Position numbers and translations under genes: made by a program. A DNA stretch of 6,338 nt from Bacteroidia bacterium (lineage in GTDB: Bacteria; Bacteroidota; Bacteroidia; Bacteroidales; Dysgonomonadaceae): contig JAUNRY010000129.1 of assembly GCA_030539475.1 (NCBI GenBank), positions 1 to 6,338 on the forward strand, given 5' to 3'. The notes under the pieces are model-generated. The model had not been told where the DNA came from, searched no databases, and was given only the letters and a program-made list of their open reading frames with translations. Below, one piece after another: positions 1 to 6,218 of this stretch. Positions within the stretch are counted from its first letter, which is position 1, and every line of letters starts with the position of its first letter.

Positions 1-52
1 TTGCGATTGTACAAAGTGAAATCAATAAGAATAAAAAATGTCTTGTCTTCAT
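1..52 (-). CDS. Possible N-terminus of a secreted or lipid-anchored protein (partial, runs off left edge)
   Basis: Reading the minus strand from an ATG at 52-50 gives 17 codons, MKTRHFLFLLISLCTIA, before the window ends. The pattern is two basic residues followed by an unbroken hydrophobic run, as in a Sec signal peptide; the Cys at residue 14 could be a lipobox cysteine but the context is too short to judge. The start lies 43 nt after the stop of another possible minus-strand coding remnant (96-214), so the two could have been co-transcribed away from the aconitase gene. A/T-rich DNA readily encodes F/L/I runs by chance, so this is tentative. No function can be given. Confidence 0.35.
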   Translation of the reverse strand, partial: MKTRHFLFLLISLCTIA

Positions 53-95
53 AATTTAGTTTTTCAATAATTAAATGATATTTATATAGATATTA

Positions 96-214
96 TTATT
101 TTACTCCTTTTACCAATTTATTAATGTCGGCATAAATCATTTCCCAGCCCGAAACGTTTTTTTATTGCCGTCAACAAACGGGTGTGATTCTGCAACAATA
201 TGATTTCCATCCTT
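96..214 (-). pseudogene. Frame-broken C-terminal coding remnant, unrecognised
   Basis: On the minus strand two short open stretches in different frames abut at a run of seven A (minus sense, about 163-157). The first (214-158) reads KDGNHIVAESHPFVDGNKK after an in-frame stop at 217-215. The second, one frame away (161-96), reads KNVSGWEMIYADINKLVKGVK and ends in two consecutive TAA codons. Both stretches have a more protein-like composition than the surrounding A/T-rich DNA, and a one-base length change in the A-run would join them into one C-terminus of about 39 residues. No start codon or longer reading frame exists upstream, so this is either a decayed gene or a chance resemblance. HPFVDGNK recalls the Fic motif (HPFxxGN[GK]R), but the final Arg is Lys and the flanks do not look like Fic. 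Confidence 0.25.
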
Positions 215-301
215 TTATTTTTATAATAATACAATTGGTATTAATTGGGTGCAATTTAATGAAATATTTGTTAATAATATCATTTTCTGCTACTTTTTTT
301 T

Positions 302-481
302 ATGAAAAATGGTGTGGAAGCAGAACCCGAAGCAAAATTAGTTTCAAGTTTATTATTAGGACTGACTAAGACGGTGCAAGTTTTAAACTTGGCGAATTTA
401 AGGTGTATCGAAAAGTGGTTGCGTATACGGCACAATTTTTTTTTTCATCACCCCGCACATCATTATCTCTTATTATCTTAA
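302..481 (+). pseudogene. Short 59-codon ORF, possible decayed gene fragment
   Basis: An ATG at 302 opens a 59-residue frame that stops with TAA at 479-481. The first 33 or so residues (MKNGVEAEPEAKLVSSLLLG, then LTKTVQVLNLANL) have balanced composition and amphipathic-helix character, vaguely like the C-terminal helices of a TetR-type regulator. The remainder (LRCIEKWLRIRHN followed by FFF and a His-rich tail) is translated partly from a run of ten T at 436-445 and looks like non-coding sequence. Locally the G+C content of 302-440 is higher than on either side, which supports an origin as coding DNA. Upstream there is only A/T-rich sequence with eight T directly before the start (294-301). 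I cannot identify the family, and chance is a real alternative. Confidence 0.2.
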
Positions 482-589
482 ATTTTTTCCTTAAAACCTC
501 CGAACATTTACCGCCATTTATTTGTTCAAAAGCCAACTTACAGCCATGGTAAATTTTTAAAACAACAATATTTAACTCCATTCATCTCT
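482..589 (+). promoter_or_regulatory. Leader / likely promoter region of the aconitase gene
   Basis: This non-coding stretch precedes the first gene of the cluster and is the natural place for its promoter. It contains two imperfect matches to the Bacteroidota -7 consensus TAnnTTTG: TTTATTTG at 517-524 and TAAATTTT at 550-557, each with one mismatch. Neither has a TTTG box at a convincing distance upstream; the TTTG at 521-524 is 25 nt before the second, which is long. The bases just before the aconitase ATG are A/T-rich without a Shine-Dalgarno, normal for this phylum. The promoter position is therefore inferred from layout, not established by motif. Confidence 0.3.
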
Positions 590-2845
590 ATGATTTTTGA
601 CATTGATATGATTCGGGAAGTATATGCTCAACTGCCCGAAAAAATAGCCACAGCGAAAGAAAAATTAGGCCGTCCGTTGACGTTAACAGAAAAAATTTTG
701 TTTTCTCATCTTTCACCCGGAACATCGGTAAAAAACTACAACCGCGCCGCCGATTACGTAAACTTCGCGCCCGACCGCGTAGCCATGCAAGATGCCACGG
801 CGCAAATGGCGCTTTTGCAACTCATGAACTCGGGCAGAACAAGCGTGGCCGTACCCTCAACCGTGCATTGCGATCACCTCATACAGGCCTACAAAAATGC
901 CGAGACCGATTTAGAAACGGCCAACGTAACCAACCGGGAAGTTTTTGAATTTTTGCGCGATGTTTCCAACAAATACGGAATAGGATTTTGGAAACCCGGA
1001 GCGGGAATCATCCATCAGGTAGTGCTCGAAAATTACGCTTTCCCCGGTGGAATGATGGTGGGAACCGACTCCCACACGCCCAACGCCGGTGGTTTGGGAA
1101 TGATAGCCATTGGAGTGGGAGGAGCCGATGCCGTGGATGTGATGGCCGGACTGCCGTGGGAACTTAAAATGCCGAAACTTATCGGTGTAAAACTAACCGG
1201 TAAAATGTCGGGGTGGACCTCTGCCAAAGACGTAATCCTGAAAGTAGCCGGAATACTCACCGTGAAGGGTGGCACCAATGCCATTATCGAATATTTTGGC
1301 GAAGGCGCCGAAACGCTGTCGGCTACCGGCAAGGGAACCATTTGCAACATGGGCGCCGAGGTAGGCGCAACAACTTCCATTTTTCCGTTCGATGAAAAAT
1401 CGGCTGTTTATCTCGAAGGAACAGGACGTAAAGAAGTAGCCGATGAAGCGCGTAAGATTATGGAACACTTGCAACCCGATGCCGAAGTGGTAGCAAATCC
1501 GGAGAAATATTACGATGAACTTATCGAAATAAACCTTTCGGAGCTCGAACCGCACATCAACGGCCCATTTACTCCCGATGCCGCCTATACCATTTCTGAA
1601 TTTGCCGAAGCGGTAAAACAAAATAATTATCCCCGACAAATGGAAGTGGGATTGATTGGCTCGTGCACAAATTCGTCTTACGAAGACTTGACGAGAGCCG
1701 CCTCCATTATTCGCGAAGCCAAAAAAGACAACCTCAGCGTGAAAGCGCGGTTTATCATCAATCCCGGATCGGAACAGGTGCGTTACACCGCCGAGCGGGA
1801 TGGAGTTTTGCAGGAGTTTGAAGACGTAGGCGCCGTGATAATGGCAAACGCCTGCGGCCCATGCATCGGACAATGGCGCCGCACCGAGGATAAATCGGAA
1901 CGCACCAATTCCATTGTTACCTCCTTCAACCGGAATTTTGCCAAAAGAAACGACGGCAATCCCAATACGCACGCCTTTGTAACTTCGCCCGAATTGGTGG
2001 CGGCGCTTACCATTGCCGGCGACCTTTGTTTCAACCCGCTTACCGATACACTCGAAAACGAAAAGGGCGAGCAGGTGAAATTGGCTGAACCTGCCGGTTA
2101 CGAAATGCCGCCGCAAGGATTTGATGTGAAAGACGCCGGATACATGGCGCCATCCGAAGACGGTGCGCAGGTTCAAATAAGTATCGATCCCGACTCCAAG
2201 CGATTACAAAAACTTGAGCCGTTTGCCGCATGGGACGGCAACGATTATACCGATTTGCCTCTTCTCATCAAAGTGAAAGGCAAGTGCACCACCGACCATA
2301 TTTCGATGGCAGGCCCGTGGCTTCGTTTTCGGGGGCATTTGGATAACATATCGGATAATATGCTCATTGGCGCCGTGAACGCGTTTAACGATAAAACCAA
2401 CAGTGTGCTCGACCCCGATAAAATGGAATATACCGAGGTCCCGGCGTTGGCGCGCCGTTTCAAAGCGCATGGCGTGGGTAGCATTGTGGTGGCCGAAGAA
2501 AACTATGGCGAAGGTTCATCGCGTGAACATGCCGCCATGGAACCGCGTCACCTGAACGTGAAAGTGATTCTCGTGAAATCTTTCGCCCGCATACACGAGA
2601 CCAATCTCAAAAAGCAGGGAATGCTCGCGCTCACATTTGTAAACAAAGACGATTACAACAAAGTGCAGGAGCGCGACAAGATAAGCATTACCGGCCTTAC
2701 CGGGTTCGCCCCCGAAAAAAACCTCGTTGTGAAATTGGTGCATCCCGATGGAACTACAGATTCCTTTGAAGCCGCCCACACATACAACAAACAACAAATT
2801 GAGTGGTTTAAGGCGGGGTCAGCCCTTAATTCAATGAAAAAATAA
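590..2845 (+). CDS. acnA: Aconitate hydratase, mitochondrial-like [4Fe-4S] type
   Basis: Cytoplasmic enzyme isomerising citrate to isocitrate through cis-aconitate. The 751-residue product resembles animal mitochondrial aconitase closely along its whole length, but lacks the targeting peptide; it is not the AcnA/IRP or AcnB architecture. The symbol follows Bacteroides usage. Visible landmarks: RPLTLTEKI near residue 28, PDRVAMQDATAQM at 61-73, GTDSHTPN with Asp160 and His162, the cluster cysteines Cys359 (GSCTNSSYED), Cys422 and Cys425 (ANACGPCIGQW), and the swivel-domain active-site loop NYGEGSSREHA with Ser643 and Arg645. All catalytic and cluster residues I can place are present. The ATG at 590 is preferred over Met7 because the MIFDIDMIREVY stretch fits the N-terminus of relatives. 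It is the first gene of the cluster, 75 nt ahead of the four-helix-bundle gene. Oxygen sensitivity of the cluster is expected from the family, not shown here. Confidence 0.97.
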   Translation: MIFDIDMIREVYAQLPEKIATAKEKLGRPLTLTEKILFSHLSPGTSVKNYNRAADYVNFAPDRVAMQDATAQMALLQLMNSGRTSVAVPSTVHCDHLIQAYKNAETDLETANVTNREVFEFLRDVSNKYGIGFWKPGAGIIHQVVLENYAFPGGMMVGTDSHTPNAGGLGMIAIGVGGADAVDVMAGLPWELKMPKLIGVKLTGKMSGWTSAKDVILKVAGILTVKGGTNAIIEYFGEGAETLSATGKGTICNMGAEVGATTSIFPFDEKSAVYLEGTGRKEVADEARKIMEHLQPDAEVVANPEKYYDELIEINLSELEPHINGPFTPDAAYTISEFAEAVKQNNYPRQMEVGLIGSCTNSSYEDLTRAASIIREAKKDNLSVKARFIINPGSEQVRYTAERDGVLQEFEDVGAVIMANACGPCIGQWRRTEDKSERTNSIVTSFNRNFAKRNDGNPNTHAFVTSPELVAALTIAGDLCFNPLTDTLENEKGEQVKLAEPAGYEMPPQGFDVKDAGYMAPSEDGAQVQISIDPDSKRLQKLEPFAAWDGNDYTDLPLLIKVKGKCTTDHISMAGPWLRFRGHLDNISDNMLIGAVNAFNDKTNSVLDPDKMEYTEVPALARRFKAHGVGSIVVAEENYGEGSSREHAAMEPRHLNVKVILVKSFARIHETNLKKQGMLALTFVNKDDYNKVQERDKISITGLTGFAPEKNLVVKLVHPDGTTDSFEAAHTYNKQQIEWFKAGSALNSMKK

Positions 2846-2858
2846 CTCTTTGAATTTG

Positions 2859-2887
2859 TTTGGTCATAAATGTCCTTAATGACTTTG
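2859..2887 (+). promoter_or_regulatory. Promoter-like motif between aconitase and the four-helix-bundle gene
   Basis: TTTG at 2859-2862 is followed after 17 nt by TGACTTTG at 2880-2887. This approximates the Bacteroidota housekeeping promoter (TTTG, then TAnnTTTG) with one mismatch, at the conserved A of the -7 box. A start site just downstream would leave a leader of roughly 28 nt before the ATG at 2921. It overlaps the dyad at 2862-2893. Short motifs of this kind arise easily in A/T-rich spacers, so the call is weak. Confidence 0.22.
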
Positions 2888-2893
2888 CTGACC
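2862..2893. repeat. Imperfect inverted repeat (dyad) in the acn/four-helix-bundle spacer
   Basis: GGTCA at 2862-2866 pairs with TGACC at 2889-2893. Inside, AA (2869-2870) pairs with TT (2885-2886) and GTC (2872-2874) with GAC (2881-2883), around the six-base loop CTTAAT. The arms are exactly symmetric, with ten pairs interrupted by a 2x2 internal loop and a T-T mismatch. No T-run follows, so it is not a standard intrinsic terminator. It could be an operator, an mRNA processing or stability element, or chance. Confidence 0.3.
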
Positions 2894-2920
2894 TAAACAA
2901 TCGATAGAAATTGAATAACT

Positions 2921-3469
2921 ATGCCTGATTTAATCCAACGGCGCGGCAATTATGAAAAGTTAATAAGCTATCAGAAAGCGAAAGCTCTCTATGATATAAC
3001 GTTTTATTTTGCACACAAATACCTGAAACGTAGCGACCGTACTATCGATCAAATGATACAGGCAGCGCGTTCGGGAAAGCAGAATATTGCCGAAGGTTGC
3101 GGATTTTCGGCTACATCGCGCGAAATGGAAATTAAATTGGTGAATGTGGCAAAAGCGAGTTTGAAGGAATTACTTGAAGATTATCAGGATTATTTGCGAA
3201 CGCGGGGGCACCGGCAGTGGGAAGCGGGTTCGGTAGAACTTGAAAAGATGCGCGAATTGGGACGAAAACACAACGACACCGAATTTTATATGGAAATCGT
3301 GAAAACCCGTCCACCGGAAACTATTGCTAATATTGCAATTTGCCTATTGAAGCAAACTGATTTCTTAATTTACAGGCAATTAAAAGCTCTTGAAAGGGAT
3401 TTTTTGCGTGAAGGCGGATTTAGAGAGCAAATGGCGAAAAAAAGAATCGAAAACCGAAATAAAAATTAG
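2921..3469 (+). CDS. Four-helix-bundle protein with suffix region (S23/IVS-like family)
   Basis: Product of 182 residues, function unknown. Residues about 10-95 match the four-helix-bundle family first seen as the protein encoded by 23S rRNA intervening sequences: the segment QMIQAARSGKQNIAEG at 44-59, then a second conserved helix around VNVAKASLKELLEDYQDYLR at 74-93. Residues about 100-170 (WEAGSVELEKMRELGRKHND, later FLREGGFREQM) form the additional C-terminal 'suffix' common in Bacteroidota, ending in a basic tail (AKKRIENRNKN). There is no signal peptide or membrane segment, so it should be cytoplasmic. The family is related to the Avd accessory protein of diversity-generating retroelements, but no reverse transcriptase or variable repeat is present here. 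It sits 75 nt after aconitase and only 11 nt before isocitrate dehydrogenase, so it is probably co-transcribed with the latter. No TCA role is known for the family. The A/T-rich leader without Shine-Dalgarno suits the ATG chosen. Confidence 0.85.
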   Translation: MPDLIQRRGNYEKLISYQKAKALYDITFYFAHKYLKRSDRTIDQMIQAARSGKQNIAEGCGFSATSREMEIKLVNVAKASLKELLEDYQDYLRTRGHRQWEAGSVELEKMRELGRKHNDTEFYMEIVKTRPPETIANIAICLLKQTDFLIYRQLKALERDFLREGGFREQMAKKRIENRNKN

Positions 3470-3480
3470 ACCTCTATTTT

Positions 3481-4743
3481 ATGCAAACCAAAATAACAAA
3501 AGAAAAAGGGGCCCTCATCGTCCCCAACAACCCCACCATTCCATTCATAGAAGGCGATGGAATTGGAAAAGAAATTACCGCCTCCGTGCGAATGATTATC
3601 GATAAAGCGGTGGAAAAATCGTATGACGGCAACCGGAGCATTCAATGGAAAGAGGTGCTGGCCGGCGAAAAGGCCTACAACAAAGTTGGCTCGTGGCTTC
3701 CCGAAGAAACAATGGAAGCATTCCGGACATACCTCGTGGGAATCAAAGGCCCGCTGACAACGCCTGTGGGCGAAGGGATTCGGTCGCTCAACGTGGCGCT
3801 GCGGCAGGAACTGGATTTGTACGTTTGCCTGCGGCCGGTGCGTTGGTTCAAAGGGGTTGCCACTCCGCTGCTTCATCCCGATAAAGTAAACGTTACCATT
3901 TTCCGCGAAAACACCGAAGATATTTACGCCGGAATAGAATGGAACGCCGGAACGCCGGAACTTCAGAAGGTGCTAAAATTCCTGAAAGAAGAAATGGGCG
4001 TGGCCAAAATCCGGTTCCCCGAAACCACATCCATTGGCGTGAAACCCGTATCGGTAGAAGGAACGGAGCGGTTGGTGCGTTCCGCCATTCAATACGCCAT
4101 CGCGCACAAACTGCCGTCGGTTACGCTGGTGCACAAGGGAAACATCATGAAATATACCGAGGGCGGATTCAAAAAATGGGGATACGCGCTTGCCGAACGG
4201 GAATTTCGCGATGAAGTATTTACCGAAAATATTTTCAACAAAATAAAAGCCGAGCGCGGCTTGGAAGCAGCCGTTGCGGCTTACAACCAAGCCATCGAAA
4301 ACGGCAAGGTTTTCATCAAAGACGTTATTGCCGACGCATTTCTGCAAAACACGCTGCTCAAACCCGAAGAATATTCCGTTATCGCCACGCTCAACCTCAA
4401 CGGCGATTATATTTCAGACCAGCTGGCGGCCATGGTGGGCGGTATAGGAATTGCCCCCGGGGCAAATATCAATTACAGCACCGGGCACGCCATTTTCGAG
4501 GCCACGCACGGAACCGCGCCCGATATTGCCGGCAAAAACATGGCAAACCCTTGTTCCATGCTGCTTTCGGGCGTGATGATGCTCGAATATATGGGCTGGA
4601 ACGAAGCCGGCGACTTAATTACCCGCACACTGGAAACTCTTTTCGAAAAAGGCATAGCCACATCCGATTTAGCCCGATTTATGGAAAACGGAAAAGCGTT
4701 ATCCACATCGGAATTTGCGGAAAGTGTTGTAAATTTGCTGTAA
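3481..4743 (+). CDS. icd: Isocitrate dehydrogenase, E. coli Icd-type fold, predicted NAD+-dependent
   Basis: Oxidative decarboxylation of isocitrate to 2-oxoglutarate and CO2 in the cytoplasm. The 420-residue product aligns with E. coli Icd throughout (IPFIEGDGIG near 20, KGPLTTPVGEGIRSLNVALR at 89-108, CLRPVR at 116-121, FRENTEDIYAGIEW from 141, LVHKGNIMK at 216-224, KDVIADAF at 280-287, NLNGDYISD at 305-313). Isocitrate and metal ligands are kept: Ser102, Asn104, Arg108, Arg118, Arg142, Tyr149, Lys219, Asp281, Asp309, Asp313. The cofactor loop reads HGTAPDIAGKNMANP: Asp348, Ile349 and Ala355 replace the Lys344, Tyr345 and Val351 that bind the NADP 2'-phosphate in E. coli, and Ser395 replaces Tyr391, while Arg399 (E. 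coli Arg395) remains. In this superfamily Asp-Ile at this site signals NAD+ use. The ATG lies 11 nt after the previous stop; citrate synthase follows after 118 nt. Homology-based naming would wrongly suggest NADP+. Confidence 0.95.
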   Translation: MQTKITKEKGALIVPNNPTIPFIEGDGIGKEITASVRMIIDKAVEKSYDGNRSIQWKEVLAGEKAYNKVGSWLPEETMEAFRTYLVGIKGPLTTPVGEGIRSLNVALRQELDLYVCLRPVRWFKGVATPLLHPDKVNVTIFRENTEDIYAGIEWNAGTPELQKVLKFLKEEMGVAKIRFPETTSIGVKPVSVEGTERLVRSAIQYAIAHKLPSVTLVHKGNIMKYTEGGFKKWGYALAEREFRDEVFTENIFNKIKAERGLEAAVAAYNQAIENGKVFIKDVIADAFLQNTLLKPEEYSVIATLNLNGDYISDQLAAMVGGIGIAPGANINYSTGHAIFEATHGTAPDIAGKNMANPCSMLLSGVMMLEYMGWNEAGDLITRTLETLFEKGIATSDLARFMENGKALSTSEFAESVVNLL

Positions 4744-4861
4744 ATGCATGTCTGTTAAAACAAAATTAATTATTCCGGCGTTAGAGGTATAAGAACCGGT
4801 ATGAATAATCTTTCACCAAAACAAAATTGAGACAAAATAAAACAAATAAAATAGAAGCATT
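4744..4861 (+). promoter_or_regulatory. 118-nt spacer between icd and citrate synthase
   Basis: The longest gap inside the cluster, strongly A/T-rich. It contains a direct repeat AAAACAAAATT at 4757-4767 and 4818-4828, and a weak dyad in which CCGG at 4775-4778 faces CCGG at 4796-4799 with a few flanking A-T pairs. The final 40 nt are nearly all A with scattered T and G, a leader type that favours translation initiation in Bacteroidota. I see no TAnnTTTG box with a partner and no hairpin plus T-run, so neither a promoter nor a terminator is supported; the spacer length alone makes an internal promoter or processing site possible. Confidence 0.25.
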
Positions 4862-6217
4862 ATGAAAGAAAAGGATTTAATCCAGAAATTATCTGAGTCG
4901 ATTAAAAAGACAACCAATATTAAAAAAGAGTTATTCTCCGAGATGAGCGTAAAACGCGGACTTCGCAACGACGACGGGTCGGGCGTGCTGGCCGGGCTCA
5001 CTCGCGTGGGCGATGTAATCGGCTACGAAAAAAAGCCCGAAGGAGGATTGAAAGCCATTCCCGGAAAATTGGTTTATCGCGGAATCGATGTGGCAGAACT
5101 GGTGAAAGGTATTCAGGCAGAAAACAGGCTTGGCTTTGAAGAAACGGCTTTCCTGCTTTTGTCCGGTTATTTACCCAACAAAGACGAATTGGATACCTTC
5201 CGCAAACTCATCATGAAAACCATGCCGCTCGACCACAGCACAACCATGAGCATCCTCTCGCTACGCGGAGAAAACGTGATGAACATTTTGGCCCGGAGCG
5301 TGCTGGAACTCTATATCTTCGACGAAGACCCCGACAATATATCCAAAGACAACCTCATCCGGCAGTCCATCAATCTCATAGCTAAGTTCCCCACCATTAT
5401 CGCTTACGCATACCAGGTGCTTCGCCACGACCAGATGGGGCGTTCGCTGCACATCCGCCATCCGTATGAAGACAAATCGGTGGCCGAAAACTTCATCCAC
5501 ATGATGAAAGGGAAAGATAACTACACGGAACTCGAAGTGAAAATCCTCGACCTCGCGCTCATCCTCCACGCCGAACACGGGGGAGGTAACAACTCCACGT
5601 TCTCGGTGCGCGTAACCAGCTCGTCGGAAACCGACACCTATTCGGCCATCGCGGCCGGTATTGGCTCGTTGAAAGGGCCGCTTCACGGTGGTGCCAACAT
5701 CAAGGTGAAAGCCATGATGGAAGACCTGAAAGACAATGTGAGCGATTGGAAGAACGAGAAAGAAGTGGACGCGTATCTGCTGAAACTACTCAACAAAGAG
5801 GCCTTCGATAAAACCGGATTAATATACGGAATCGGGCATGCCGTTTACACCGTAAGCGATCCGCGCGCCGGGCTGTTGAAAGAAATGGCGCGCGATTTGG
5901 CCAAAGAAAAAGGGCGCGAAGACGAGTTCGAGTTGATGGATTTGGTAGAAAAACGGGCGGTGGAAACGTTCATGAAATTCAAAGGCAGCGGCGCCAAACA
6001 AACCTGCATAAACGTAGATTTCTACTCCGGCTTTGTGTACGACGTAATCGGGCTTCCCGAAGAAGTATTCACCCCCCTGTTCGCCATGGCGCGTATTGTG
6101 GGATGGACGGCGCACCGCATTGAAGAACTGAATTTCAGCAGCAAGCGAATCATTCGCCCGGCATACAAAAATGTGCGCGAAAGACAACCATTTGTTCCGA
6201 TGAAAGAGAGAAAGTAA
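4862..6217 (+). CDS. gltA: Citrate synthase
   Basis: Condenses oxaloacetate and acetyl-CoA to citrate, entry step of the pathway completed by its neighbours. The product is 451 residues, about the length of Bacteroides citrate synthases. The catalytic triad of the family is visible as His275 (GPLHGGAN), His326 (YGIGHAVYT, followed by SDPRA with Arg335) and Asp386 (NVDFYSGFVYDVIGLP). The oxaloacetate-site histidine falls in LHAEHGGG (His236/His239), and ARIVGWTAHRIEE near 410-422 is the usual C-terminal signature. Residues 1-40 form a charged extension that does not resemble the NADH-binding N-terminal domain of E. coli GltA. The related 2-methylcitrate synthases cannot be excluded by motif alone, but aconitase and isocitrate dehydrogenase alongside favour citrate. 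The next gene starts one base after its stop, implying coupled translation. Confidence 0.95.
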   Translation: MKEKDLIQKLSESIKKTTNIKKELFSEMSVKRGLRNDDGSGVLAGLTRVGDVIGYEKKPEGGLKAIPGKLVYRGIDVAELVKGIQAENRLGFEETAFLLLSGYLPNKDELDTFRKLIMKTMPLDHSTTMSILSLRGENVMNILARSVLELYIFDEDPDNISKDNLIRQSINLIAKFPTIIAYAYQVLRHDQMGRSLHIRHPYEDKSVAENFIHMMKGKDNYTELEVKILDLALILHAEHGGGNNSTFSVRVTSSSETDTYSAIAAGIGSLKGPLHGGANIKVKAMMEDLKDNVSDWKNEKEVDAYLLKLLNKEAFDKTGLIYGIGHAVYTVSDPRAGLLKEMARDLAKEKGREDEFELMDLVEKRAVETFMKFKGSGAKQTCINVDFYSGFVYDVIGLPEEVFTPLFAMARIVGWTAHRIEELNFSSKRIIRPAYKNVRERQPFVPMKERK

Positions 6218-6218
6218 G

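Noticed and set aside
158..184. Intact Fic/Doc toxin gene suggested by HPFVDGNK
   Set aside because: Only about 19 residues are open in that frame, the motif Arg is Lys, no Fic helices are visible on either side, and no antitoxin is nearby.
184..369. 61-codon plus-strand frame from a GTG
   Set aside because: The product is dominated by I/F/L from A/T-rich DNA, it overlaps two other candidate remnants in different frames, and it has no recognisable features.
517..557. Defined promoter for aconitase
   Set aside because: Both -7-like boxes carry a mismatch and lack a TTTG box at the usual spacing, so only the general leader region is annotated.
366..581. 71-codon minus-strand frame upstream of aconitase
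   Set aside because: It would occupy the expected promoter region, it is read partly through the ten-base homopolymer at 436-445, and the product is unrecognisable.
1193..2176. Long 327-codon minus-strand frame opposite aconitase
   Set aside because: It lies entirely inside a certain gene on the other strand, its product has no recognisable domain, and other antisense frames of this cluster are similarly open because of the codon bias of the sense genes.
2921..3469. Diversity-generating retroelement, with this gene as the Avd accessory protein
   Set aside because: No reverse transcriptase, template repeat or variable repeat is present, and the suffix region is typical of the free-standing Bacteroidota family.
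2921..3469. rRNA intervening sequence
   Set aside because: The flanks are protein-coding TCA genes; no 23S rRNA sequence is present in the window.
4772..4805. Intrinsic terminator after icd
   Set aside because: The CCGG/CCGG pairing has only four contiguous pairs around a long loop, and no T-run follows.
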